A DNA stretch of 64,000 nucleotides from Pseudonocardia sediminis (lineage in GTDB: Bacteria > Actinomycetota > Actinomycetes > Mycobacteriales > Pseudonocardiaceae): assembly GCF_004217185.1 (NCBI RefSeq), contig NZ_SHKL01000001.1:5020001-5084000 (forward strand), in the 5' to 3' direction. A program made the translations under genes and the position numbers. The notes under the pieces are model-generated. The model was given only the letters and a program-made list of their open reading frames with translations. It made no database searches and had not been told where the DNA came from. This document shows positions 19,511-27,787 of the stretch, one piece after another (the stretch's first letter is position 1; every line of letters begins with the position of its first letter).

Positions 19511-21324
19511 GCCACGGCTCCGATCTGGTCGTTGCTACGGGTGGTGGTCTGGGACGGGATGTCGATCGAGAGGGTCGACGGCATGGCCTCGACGAGCTCG
19601 GCGGCGGTGGCCATCGCCTCGCGGGTGCGCCAGATGCCGCCCAGCCAGATCAGCGCCGGGGTGAGGCTGATCAGCAGCGCGAGCGCCGGCCACATCAGGA
19701 CGTCGAGGTTGGCGTAGCCCAGCGCGAACGACGCGAGGATGGCCAGGCCGAGCAGCACCGACCACTGCAGGTGCCGCTGGAACGTGACGACCCGGTCCGG
19801 GCTCGCCGCCTCGGCCTTCGGCGTGACGACGAACTTGGCCGGACGGCGCAGGATCGTCGCCCACAGCGAGCTGGCGTAGATCGGCGCGGACAGCACCGAC
19901 ATGGCCATCCCGCGGATCCCGGTGGAGCCCTCGAGCTCGTACGGGCTGACGTTGTAGCGGCGGTTACGCAGGTAGACCCACGTCTGGAACGCGATGGCGT
20001 CGACGTAGAGCGCCAGCCACAGCGACGGCGGGACGACGATGCCGGACACGCCGAAGGCCAGGTACAGCGTCGCGTTGACGGCGCCGAGCATCCAGCCGAT
20101 CGCCATCGACGGGTAGAACGTGGTGATCAGGACGTAGTGCAGCATCCGGCCCGGAGTCAGGCGGTAGAGACGCTTGAGGAAGGGCCCGCCGAGCACCTCG
20201 AACGTCCCGCGCGACCAGCGCAGCTGCTGGGAGAAGTAGTCGGTCCAGGACGACGGTCCCTCGCCGACCGCGACGACGTCGGGGGTGTAGACCGAGCGCC
20301 AGCGCGCCCCCGTCCACGGGTTGCGCCGGGCGTGCACCGCCAGGCCGGTCGCCATGTCCTCGGTGATCGAGTCGTGCAGGCCGCCGACCGTGCCCAGGGC
20401 GTCGATCCGGATCGCGTTGTTCGTGCCGACCAGCATCGGGATGCCGTAGGCGTTGGCGGCGCGCTGGATCAGGCTGTGGAACGGGAACTGCTGCGACTCC
20501 GCGGCCTTGGTGACGAAGTTGTCGCAGTTGGCGTAGCACTGCGGGCCGACGACGAACGCGACGTCGGGGTCGCGGAAGTAGCCCAGCATCCGCTCGGCGT
20601 AGTTCGGCAGCGGCACGTGGTCCGGGTCGACCGAGAGGAACACGTCGTAGTGGTGGCCCTCGGCGTGCACCCAGGCGTTGTAGTTCCCGTGCTTGGTCTT
20701 GGCCTTGAAGAAGCCCTGGGGCTGGTTGTAGACCTCGACGCCCTTGCGCGTGAAGTGCCGGACGCCGACCTCGCCGCACATCGCGCGGACCTCGTCGTCG
20801 TCGCCCTCGTCGAGCAGCCAGACGTCGAACGTGCCGGCGTGCCGGATGCGCTTCGCCGCCTCCAGCGTCGCGCGGACCATCTCGATCGGTTCCTTGCCGG
20901 GGACGATCGTGGTCAGGAACGCGACCCGCAGGGTCGGGTCCGGCCGGACCGGGACCGGGTCGCGGGCGATCACCGAGGCCAGCGACAGCGAGAACACGTT
21001 GATCAGCCGCAGTCCCTCGACCAGCGCGATCGAGCCGATGACGAACACGTTCGCCGCCTGGATCCACCAGCGCTCGTCGGCGTCGGGGTGGTGGCCCGGC
21101 TGCAGCAGCCAGAGGACGAACAGCAGCTCGAAGCCGATGTTCGCGCCGATGATGGCCAGCGTCTTGACCCACTGCCGCCGCTCCTGGCCCTCGTGCAGGT
21201 TGCGGTAGCGCACCCGGTAGGTCTCGCCCTCGGGCGGCGGCTCGGTGATCGCTCCGGACAGCTGACTGAAGTCGCGCAACGACTGCGCGCCCCCGATCGG
21301 CCCCCCGGCCTCCGGTGCGGACAC
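19507..21324 (-). CDS. cslA: Cellulose-synthase-like processive GT2 glycosyltransferase
   Basis: This 605-aa membrane glycosyltransferase has two N-terminal helices, a cytoplasmic GT2 domain and about five C-terminal helices. Processive-synthase motifs are present in order: LLDEGDDDEV (UDP-binding Asp), SVDPDHVP (DxD), ITEDMATGL (catalytic base, TED) and QQLRWSRGTF (QxxRW). It should polymerise UDP-glucose and export beta-1,4-glucan. There is no BcsB or PilZ domain in the window, matching the Streptomyces cslA-glxA-cslZ type rather than the proteobacterial cellulose system. GTG 21324 is preceded by GGAGG. First gene of a three-gene overlapping operon. Confidence 0.92.
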   Translation of the reverse strand: MSAPEAGGPIGGAQSLRDFSQLSGAITEPPPEGETYRVRYRNLHEGQERRQWVKTLAIIGANIGFELLFVLWLLQPGHHPDADERWWIQAANVFVIGSIALVEGLRLINVFSLSLASVIARDPVPVRPDPTLRVAFLTTIVPGKEPIEMVRATLEAAKRIRHAGTFDVWLLDEGDDDEVRAMCGEVGVRHFTRKGVEVYNQPQGFFKAKTKHGNYNAWVHAEGHHYDVFLSVDPDHVPLPNYAERMLGYFRDPDVAFVVGPQCYANCDNFVTKAAESQQFPFHSLIQRAANAYGIPMLVGTNNAIRIDALGTVGGLHDSITEDMATGLAVHARRNPWTGARWRSVYTPDVVAVGEGPSSWTDYFSQQLRWSRGTFEVLGGPFLKRLYRLTPGRMLHYVLITTFYPSMAIGWMLGAVNATLYLAFGVSGIVVPPSLWLALYVDAIAFQTWVYLRNRRYNVSPYELEGSTGIRGMAMSVLSAPIYASSLWATILRRPAKFVVTPKAEAASPDRVVTFQRHLQWSVLLGLAILASFALGYANLDVLMWPALALLISLTPALIWLGGIWRTREAMATAAELVEAMPSTLSIDIPSQTTTRSNDQIGAVA

Positions 21325-21758
21325 TGGCGTACCTCCACGCTGAACACGGAAACGGAAAAGGGCATGACGGTATGGAGCGCGCAGCCCGTTCCGGGACCGC
21401 CGCCCTGGGTGATCATCTCTCTTGTGGACGTCTCATCGACGCTTCGGGACACCCCGTTACAACGCGCCTCATACGCGCGCCGAACAAGTCGGGCGACCTT
21501 TATCAGTTCTTGACCGAAGATCGTCGATCTCGGCCATGAGCTGCGGCGACGAAGTTTGCGCTACTCCGAACAGACCAGTTTGACTAGGTCGAACGGAGTG
21601 CTCCTCACGTCATCGCGGAGCCGCGAAAGGGTCAGTCATCGAATTTGATGAAAACAGTTCGGGGCATACCCAAAGAACTGTCGTCGACCTGACGATATAG
21701 CGACTCCGGCGTCCCGCTGCGAGGCGACGCGGAATCGTCGACGTTCCGCGGAATCGGT
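21325..21758. other. Intergenic region upstream of the cslA operon
   Basis: This 434-bp stretch lies between the end of the HTH membrane gene and the cslA start, both on the minus strand. It is noticeably less GC-rich than its neighbours and should hold the cslA promoter. I see no convincing -10/-35 pair, riboswitch or coding frame. Confidence 0.6.
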
Positions 21759-23186
21759 TCAGTCGGTGACGATCAGCGAGTTGACCGTCAGGTCCCACGC
21801 CTCGGACTTCGCGCCGTAGAGGTCCCAGCTGAACGTCTGCAGCGGAGCGTCGCCGGGAGGCCCCTGTGCCACGAGCTGGCCCCGGACGAAGAACTGCACC
21901 GTGCCGTCGACGACCTGGACGATCCGGACCGGGACCTCCTCGCCCCGGTCGGTCGAACCGTTTCCGGGGCGCGTGAGCACGTAGCTGCCCGGCGGGTCGA
22001 AGTCGTCGTAGTTGTTGCAGACGGCGCGCGAGCACACCAATGCGGCCACGAGCGAACCCTGCTCCCCCGGGCCCCAGACCAGCCGGTGCTTCTTCCCGTC
22101 CGCCAGCCGCAGCGTCAGCCCGGCTCCGCCGGGGCCCTGCTTCGTGGCGCGTGCGGTGGCGACGACGAACGAGATCTGGCGGAACCCGTCCATCGAACGC
22201 GGTTCGAGCCTCGACTCCGCGCCGTCCGCGGAGTCGGTCGGGCCGACCACGAAGTGCAGGGCCCCGCCGAGGGGGTAGATCAGGTCGGCGCGGGTGGGCG
22301 GGAGCCAACGCTGCGGATCGAGCTCGGTCCCGCTGAACGAGTCCTGCAGGACGACGGATCCGGTGCGCCTCTCGGGCGACGACGGGACGAGCAGATAGGT
22401 GGCAACGACCGTGACCGCCACGACGACGACCGCCGCGAGGGCCGCGACACCCCACCGTCGACGGGGCCGGCCGGCGCCTGGACCGGGTACGACCTCATCG
22501 TTCGTCGGGGCATCGGCGAGCAGACCGCGGTGAGCGACGACGCGCCCCCTCCCCACCGGGCTCCCCACGGCTCCGGCATCGTCGGTCTCGGCAGCCGGGT
22601 CGGCGACGTCCGATGTATCTATGTCCGGTGCGGCTACATCCGGTGGACCAGCGGTCGGGGAGGCATCGTCCGACGTGACCGCGTCCGGGGCGGCACCGTT
22701 CGACGTGGGCCCGTCGGGGGTGGCGACGTTCGACGTCGCCGCGTCGGTGGTGACGTTCGACGTCGCCGCGTCGGTGGTGACGACCTCCGGGGCGCCGTTC
22801 CCCTCGGCGACGGCGGTCACCCCAGGATCAGCGTCTGCAGCCGGGGCCGTGGGCGGCTGCGGGAGCACCATCGAGACGCCCTCCTCGTCGCGCGCCCGGC
22901 GGGCCTTGACGAACAGCTCGGCCGCCTGGGCCGCCACGAGCTCCGCCTCCGCGTCGTGCGACCCGACCAGAGCGAACACCAGCGACCGGACCTGGTCCTC
23001 GGACACCGGCAGCGAGATCCCGCGCACGATGTCGTGCACCCGGCTGTAGGACAGGTGCATCGACCTGCCGACCTCGCGCAGCGACCGGGTCCCGAACCGG
23101 CGGTGGACCGCGTCGAGGAACTCGAGCATCTCCCGGTGCGCCCCGGCCTCCGGCCACGCGGTCCGGTTGAAGCGGCTCGGCGGCAC
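21759..23186 (-). CDS. Membrane-anchored HTH protein with extracellular lectin-like domain
   Basis: This 475-aa protein has an unusual architecture. Residues about 15-70 look like an Xre-type HTH (LREVGRSMHLSYSRVHDIVRGISLPVSED). A Thr/Ala/Asp/Pro-rich linker with near-exact repeats (TTDAATSNV) runs to about 235. After RPRRRWG comes one membrane helix (about 242-265). The outside part opens with VVLQDSFSGTELDPQRW, a typical start of concanavalin-like/LamG beta-sandwich domains, and has a Cys pair in VCSRAVC. A carbohydrate-sensing one-component regulator is a reasonable inference; the family is not one I can name. GTG start at 23186. It lies codirectionally just upstream of cslA. Confidence 0.75.
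   Translation of the reverse strand: MPPSRFNRTAWPEAGAHREMLEFLDAVHRRFGTRSLREVGRSMHLSYSRVHDIVRGISLPVSEDQVRSLVFALVGSHDAEAELVAAQAAELFVKARRARDEEGVSMVLPQPPTAPAADADPGVTAVAEGNGAPEVVTTDAATSNVTTDAATSNVATPDGPTSNGAAPDAVTSDDASPTAGPPDVAAPDIDTSDVADPAAETDDAGAVGSPVGRGRVVAHRGLLADAPTNDEVVPGPGAGRPRRRWGVAALAAVVVVAVTVVATYLLVPSSPERRTGSVVLQDSFSGTELDPQRWLPPTRADLIYPLGGALHFVVGPTDSADGAESRLEPRSMDGFRQISFVVATARATKQGPGGAGLTLRLADGKKHRLVWGPGEQGSLVAALVCSRAVCNNYDDFDPPGSYVLTRPGNGSTDRGEEVPVRIVQVVDGTVQFFVRGQLVAQGPPGDAPLQTFSWDLYGAKSEAWDLTVNSLIVTD
22726..22779. repeat. Two exact tandem copies of a 27-bp unit
   Basis: Copies at 22726-22752 and 22753-22779 are identical; the unit begins ACGTTCGACGTCGCCGCG. They are in frame within the linker of the HTH membrane protein and encode the repeated TTDAATSNV. 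Degenerate copies continue on the low-coordinate side (22620-22725), consistent with slippage-driven linker growth. Confidence 0.85.
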
Positions 23187-23610
23187 GGTGCTCTCCAGTG
23201 CTGGACGTCAGTCGATCGGTGGTCGGGCGCGGAATCGGTCACGTTACGTGAGAACCGGACAAATCATCGGTCCTGACGAGACCCCCACCGGACCGGGACA
23301 TGACACGGACCCGTCAGCCTCCGATGATCAGGACCGCCCCCGTCGTGCGTCAATGGACGAGGCACTCCGCGGGCGGAGCCGACCACCGACGGCGATGCCG
23401 GCGGAGTGCCGCCACACCTGCGGGTCCATCTCTGCACCACCGTGACGCTAATCCATGCCGATCATGGCCCGCCACGTCGGGGGAACACCCGACATCGCCG
23501 GCCACCTCGTCGTCACAACTGCTGACATTCCCGCCTTGAGCGCAATGGCGCACCGCCTCCGGTCGAACAGCTCAGTGACAACGCGGCCGACCGGCGCAAC
23601 GGAGCGACTC
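23187..23610. other. Divergent intergenic region
   Basis: These 424 bp separate the minus-strand HTH membrane gene from the plus-strand pair of small membrane genes, so promoters for both directions should be here. Short open frames on both strands have no ribosome-binding site or recognisable product. No operator or RNA element was recognised. Confidence 0.55.
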
Positions 23611-24060
23611 ATGACTTCTTCGGACCCCTTCACCGACTCCGGCGGCTCGACCGTCGGCTGGGTGCTCGTCCTCTTCCTGCTCGTCGTGGGCTTCGGCGTC
23701 GCCGCCTATGCCTACGACAAGTTCAAGACGAACGGGTTCCGGCCCCGCACGGTGCACACCCGGCTCGCGCCGCGCGACGTCGTGGACGCGTTCGCACGCA
23801 CCGTCACCGGGACCGGCTGGACGATCGTCGACTGGGGCAACCCCGTCGTCGCCCAGTCCGGCCTGCTGAGCGGCATCCGGCAGCAGATCGCGCTGCGCGT
23901 CGAGCCCGGTCCCACCGGCTGCACGGTGCAGGTGTTCGTCCCGCGGTACTCGAAGAAGGTGCTCGGCGGCGCGACGAAGGCCTACACGCTGCGCTGGCGG
24001 ATGTCGTCGTTCCTGACCGAGGTCCGGCGCATGGACACGAATGCGATGGTGCAGGGATGA
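23611..24060 (+). CDS. Small bitopic membrane protein, unknown function
   Basis: This 149-aa protein has one helix (VGWVLVLFLLVVGFGVAAYAY, about 17-37) and a cytoplasmic or extracellular domain of about 105 residues with RDVVDAFARTVTGTGWTIVDWGN and CTVQVFVPRY, an alpha/beta pattern. I do not recognise the family. ATG 23611 follows GGAGCGACTC; the frame upstream to 23455 has no ribosome-binding site. Its stop overlaps the next start as ATGA, so the two products probably work together. Confidence 0.7.
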   Translation: MTSSDPFTDSGGSTVGWVLVLFLLVVGFGVAAYAYDKFKTNGFRPRTVHTRLAPRDVVDAFARTVTGTGWTIVDWGNPVVAQSGLLSGIRQQIALRVEPGPTGCTVQVFVPRYSKKVLGGATKAYTLRWRMSSFLTEVRRMDTNAMVQG

Positions 24061-24527
24061 GCACCCTCGTGCTCCCGGTGATGCTCCGCGCGAGCCTCCC
24101 GCTCTCGACCTGGCTCGTCCTGTTCGGGCTGATGCTGGCGGCCATGGCCGCTCTCTACCTCTGGGCCTCGCAGCAGACCTCGATGCTGGACACGTTCGTC
24201 CCGGAGCCGGCGGGCGTCGTCGAGGTGCAGCTCCCGGGGCCGCTCCCGGCCGCGCTGGGGAACACGGTCGCCGCGCTCGCCGGCGTGCCCGGGGTGACGC
24301 TGGTCGACCACCGCCCCGGTGCCGCCCTGTTCTCGGTGATGCCGACGCCGTCGTCGATGGACCGGGGGTACGGCGCGTTCGTGCTCGCGACGATCTCCGA
24401 CGGACGGGTCGAGCTGCGGGGGCGCCGGAAGGTCCGGATGCCGGCCACCCGCCTGGGCACACTCCTCGACGGGCTCGAACGCGAGGTCCGCAACCACGTC
24501 CGCCCGGACAGCATGTGGCACGTCTGA
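24057..24527 (+). CDS. Small bitopic membrane protein, partner of the preceding gene
   Basis: This 156-aa protein has one helix (about 16-38, TWLVLFGLMLAAMAALYLW) and a soluble domain with GNTVAALAGVPGVTLVDHRPGA and YGAFVLATISDGRVELRGRR. The layout (helix, then a domain of about 110 residues) is like that of the preceding gene, and the two may be distant paralogues. Function unknown. ATGA overlap with the upstream gene; it ends 4 bp before the convergent methyltransferase stop. Confidence 0.7.
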   Translation: MSTLVLPVMLRASLPLSTWLVLFGLMLAAMAALYLWASQQTSMLDTFVPEPAGVVEVQLPGPLPAALGNTVAALAGVPGVTLVDHRPGAALFSVMPTPSSMDRGYGAFVLATISDGRVELRGRRKVRMPATRLGTLLDGLEREVRNHVRPDSMWHV

Positions 24528-24531
24528 CCGA

Positions 24532-25299
24532 CTACACCGCGACGCGCTCCCAGCAGTCGTACCGGTAGCCCGACCCGTGCGGGCCGAAATCGGGCCAATC
24601 GGCGCCGCCGACGTGCCGGAGACCGAGTCTGTGGGCAACCGCAGCAGCACTCTGATGGACACCCTCGCCACTCATCGGGGCACTCAGTTCCCCGAGATAG
24701 TGCAGGAGCGCGATCCTCCCGCCGGGACGCAGTCGAGTGCTCATGAGCTCCAGCCCGAGCTCCAGAGTGCCCGGCTCCCACATGTAGAGGATGTCGGAGC
24801 AGACCACCAGGTCGAACGGGCCTTCCGGACAGTCGTAGGGCAAGGTTCGGCGCTCGAACCTCACGGTCGGATCCGTCGTGCGTTCACGAGCCCGACGTAC
24901 GGCAGCCTCCGAGATGTCCACGGCGACGAGCCCGTCACAGAGCTTGACGAGGCGTTCGCTGAAAGCTCCTTCGCTACAGCCGATCTCCAGTCCTCTCGAG
25001 TAACGCCGGTCACCGAGAGCGTCGATGAGCCGCCGGTACTTCTCGGCCTCGAACGGCTTCTGATCGAAGCCATATGGATCAACCTCGGCATACAGGCGCT
25101 CGTGCTCCCGGCGGCTCCACCCCGGCTGCCAGAGCCACGTCCAGCCGGCCACCGCCGATCCGAGCCTGGGCGCACGCCTGACACCCCAGCGGACACCCGC
25201 CCGGACCGTTTGTGCGGCGGCCGAGACCGCACTCCCGCCGATGCTCCGGACCCGACGGCGTACGGACACCGGGACCACCTGCTTCACGACCGCGACCAT
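24532..25299 (-). CDS. SAM-dependent methyltransferase (NodS-like)
   Basis: This 255-aa class I methyltransferase has GLEIGCSEGAFSERL (motif I, SAM binding), AVDISEAAV (acidic ribose-binding residue region), FDLVVCSDILYMW (motif IV) and LRPGGRIALLHYLG. The pattern is closest to NodS-like N- or O-methyltransferases of glycan pathways. An N-terminal arm of about 80 residues is basic and Trp/Tyr-rich. It starts at ATG 25299, divergent from the GT2 gene across 278 bp, and is the outermost gene of polysaccharide module A. Substrate unknown, probably a sugar residue. Confidence 0.82.
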   Translation of the reverse strand: MVAVVKQVVPVSVRRRVRSIGGSAVSAAAQTVRAGVRWGVRRAPRLGSAVAGWTWLWQPGWSRREHERLYAEVDPYGFDQKPFEAEKYRRLIDALGDRRYSRGLEIGCSEGAFSERLVKLCDGLVAVDISEAAVRRARERTTDPTVRFERRTLPYDCPEGPFDLVVCSDILYMWEPGTLELGLELMSTRLRPGGRIALLHYLGELSAPMSGEGVHQSAAAVAHRLGLRHVGGADWPDFGPHGSGYRYDCWERVAV

Positions 25300-25577
25300 C
25301 TCGACACCTCTTCAACGGATTCGGACAGATCAGACACCGAACAAGGCTGGTCTCGGGGCAGACGACCAGGTCGTTACGCACTGCGCCATTCATCCGAACC
25401 CGCACGCCCTATTGCCGCACCCGGGAGACGACGATCTCTGTCACACCACTTTCGACTCGGCCGGATTGTCCGTATCCCCCGCCGACGAACGGCGTGTAAC
25501 GACCGGAGGGCCTCTCCGAGATTGCAGGTGCCGCCCGGCTCGTCCGGCGATCGGCGACATCTCATAAGGAGGCGGCG

Positions 25578-26621
25578 ATGCAGTTGACCGGACCGACGGA
25601 GGCGAGCCCCGTGCCGACACCTGCGATCAGCATTCTTTCCAGCGCATATCGGACCGAGGACAAGCTCGAGGCGATGATCCTTTCGGTGCTCGCCCAGACC
25701 CGTTCCGACTGGGAGCTCATCGTGGTCGACAACGGACCGTCCGACACGATTGCGTCCATAGTCCAGCGCTACACCGACGATTCGCGCATACGCCTGATCC
25801 GTCAGACGAACAGCGGAGTCTCCGGAGGGGTCAACGCAGCGGCCGCGCAGGCGCGAGGTACGTACCTGGTGGTCCTGCACAGCGATGACCAGTTGACGCC
25901 CGAGTACTGCTCACGCATGGGCGGAATTCTGGACGACGATCCTGCCATCGATGTCGTCTGTTGCGATGCCCATCTGATCTCCGCGTCCACCGGAGAACCG
26001 CTGCACCATAGTTTCCGTACCAACCTGGCCAATCGCAGGTTCACCGCTCGCGTCACACTCACCGATCTTCTCGCCGGCCGACCGCTCTACTACGTCGGGG
26101 CATTCCGCCGGGCGGCCTGGGCGGCCGGTGGCGGCTACTCCAGCGACCCACCCAACATCGAGGACCGTCTGCTGTACCTGAGAATACTGGGTGCCGGCGG
26201 GTCGATTGTCGAAATCCCGGACCGACTGAGCCGGTACATGCTGGACGACAACTCGGCGACATATCATCCGGATAGTTCGCGACAGATGCAACGCAGCCTC
26301 GAACAGGTGCACGTCGAGGCGGCCCGAGCGTCCGGCCGTCCGCAGGATCTCGCGGCGCTCGAGGTCGGCCTGCGCCGCTCCCGGTACGTGCAGGCGCTCC
26401 GACGGGCACGGTTCGCATTCATCGCCGGGGATGTCAGCGAGGCTCGCACAGAGGCTCGCCAGGCTCTCGCACAACGATGGACCCTCCGCGCAGGAGCTGT
26501 GTTCGCCGGACTGACGGTCGCCCCTGGCGTACTGAGGCTTGTTCACCCGACCAAGAGGATGATGACCGAGCGGTTTGCCTCATTTGGGGCCAGGACGGTC
26601 CGACGGGTCGCATCGCGCTAA
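25578..26621 (+). CDS. GT2 family glycosyltransferase
   Basis: This 347-aa inverting transferase has AISILSSAYRTEDKLEAMI at the start of a GT-A fold, WELIVVDNGPSD, and the nucleotide/metal site VVLHSDDQLTP (about residues 98-107). IEDRLLYLRI supplies the ED catalytic-base region. No membrane helices, so it should act on a lipid-linked acceptor at the inner membrane face. The start is firm: ATAAGGAGG lies 7 bp before the ATG. It leads the three-gene plus-strand run with the epimerase and oxygenase genes. Confidence 0.88.
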   Translation: MQLTGPTEASPVPTPAISILSSAYRTEDKLEAMILSVLAQTRSDWELIVVDNGPSDTIASIVQRYTDDSRIRLIRQTNSGVSGGVNAAAAQARGTYLVVLHSDDQLTPEYCSRMGGILDDDPAIDVVCCDAHLISASTGEPLHHSFRTNLANRRFTARVTLTDLLAGRPLYYVGAFRRAAWAAGGGYSSDPPNIEDRLLYLRILGAGGSIVEIPDRLSRYMLDDNSATYHPDSSRQMQRSLEQVHVEAARASGRPQDLAALEVGLRRSRYVQALRRARFAFIAGDVSEARTEARQALAQRWTLRAGAVFAGLTVAPGVLRLVHPTKRMMTERFASFGARTVRRVASR

Positions 26622-26709
26622 CACTTCTTCCCGTTGCGACGAGCCCACCAGCGCACATCTGTCGGTTGCGCCACGCGGGAACCGCGATCAGACACTCGCA
26701 GGGGGTTAC

Positions 26710-27699
26710 ATGCGTGCAATGGTCACCGGAGGTGCCGGTTTCGTCGGTTCCACCCTCGTGGACATGCTCGTCACCCGAGGCGACGCGGTCTGCGTGCTGG
26801 ACGACCTCAGCCGGGGATCTCTGTCCAATCTGGCTTCAGCTCTTGCCACAGGAGTCAGCATGGTCACCGCTGATGTCCGCGACGCCGACGCCGTACGTAG
26901 GACGGCATCGGAGTTCCTCCCAGATGTCGTTTTTCACCTCGCGGCCCAGATCGACGTCCGTGCGTCCATGGCGGACCCGGCGATGGATGCCGACGTGAAC
27001 ATCATCGGCTCCCTCAACGTTCTGACTGCGGCGGCCGAGGTGGGCGTTCCTCGAATCGTCCTCAGCTCGACAGGAGGCGCGATCTACGGCGACGGTGCCG
27101 TGATCCCGACACCGGAGTCGGCGATCCCCGCTCCGGCGTCGGGTTACGGACTCAGCAAGTGGACGGCGGAACGTTACGGGGAATGGTTCGCCGGCACGCG
27201 TGCCCTCGACGTGAGGGTCCTTCGTTATGGAAACGTGTACGGCCCCCGACAGGACCCCGATGGTGACGCCGGCGTCATCGCCTTGTACTGCGATGCTGCG
27301 TTGGCGGGACGACGTCCGATCGTGTTCGGGGACGGGCTGCAGACACGAGACTTCGTCTATGTGGACGACATAGCGGCTGCGAACATCGCGGCCGCGACGA
27401 CCGACGGGGTGGGCCATCGCGTCTTCAACGTGGGGAGCGGAACGGAGATCTCGGTACTGGAGCTCGCCAGGGCCGTGGGTGACTCCGTAGGCGTGCCTCC
27501 CGAACGATGGCGGATCGACCACCGCCCGCCACGTGCGGGCGAGGTGCGGCGAAGCTGCCTCGACGTCTCTCGGGCCCGCCACGAGCTGAGGCTCGGGCCC
27601 GGCGTCCCTCTGGAGCCCGGCATTCGAAGGACTGTGGCCTGGATCCGGTCGAGGAGCCGCGACGAAGCACGGGGCGACCACGGCGACGCTCTCGTCTGA
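26710..27699 (+). CDS. NAD-dependent epimerase/dehydratase (UDP-sugar 4-epimerase-like)
   Basis: This 329-aa extended short-chain dehydrogenase has TGGAGFVGS (residues 6-14, NAD binding), FHLAAQIDVRAS, a Ser/Thr catalytic region LSSTGGAIYG and the YGLSK pair (Y146, K150). RYGNVYGPRQDP and GDGLQTRDFVYVDD are typical of UDP-glucose/UDP-GlcNAc 4-epimerases. The probable role is interconversion of a UDP-hexose for module A; substrate is not certain. ATG 26710 follows AGGGGG; the upstream frame to 26575 overlaps the GT2 gene and is rejected. Confidence 0.88.
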   Translation: MRAMVTGGAGFVGSTLVDMLVTRGDAVCVLDDLSRGSLSNLASALATGVSMVTADVRDADAVRRTASEFLPDVVFHLAAQIDVRASMADPAMDADVNIIGSLNVLTAAAEVGVPRIVLSSTGGAIYGDGAVIPTPESAIPAPASGYGLSKWTAERYGEWFAGTRALDVRVLRYGNVYGPRQDPDGDAGVIALYCDAALAGRRPIVFGDGLQTRDFVYVDDIAAANIAAATTDGVGHRVFNVGSGTEISVLELARAVGDSVGVPPERWRIDHRPPRAGEVRRSCLDVSRARHELRLGPGVPLEPGIRRTVAWIRSRSRDEARGDHGDALV

Positions 27700-27787
27700 A
27701 TCCGTCAGAAGTCGACCACGAAGGTCATCGAATCGAAGGCTCGGAACCACGATCAATAGGCGTGACAGAGCTGTCCGCAAAACACCC

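Noticed and set aside
19507..21324. Bacterial cellulose (bcs) operon
   Set aside because: No BcsB, BcsC or PilZ domain is present; the GlxA and GH6 partners and order fit the csl type.
21640..21760. Terminator or operator between the HTH gene and the cslA side
   Set aside because: Short symmetric stretches exist but none forms a stem long enough to claim.
22620..22800. Repeat cluster considered as a CRISPR array
   Set aside because: Repeats are in frame, in direct tandem without spacers, and encode a protein linker; no cas genes are near.
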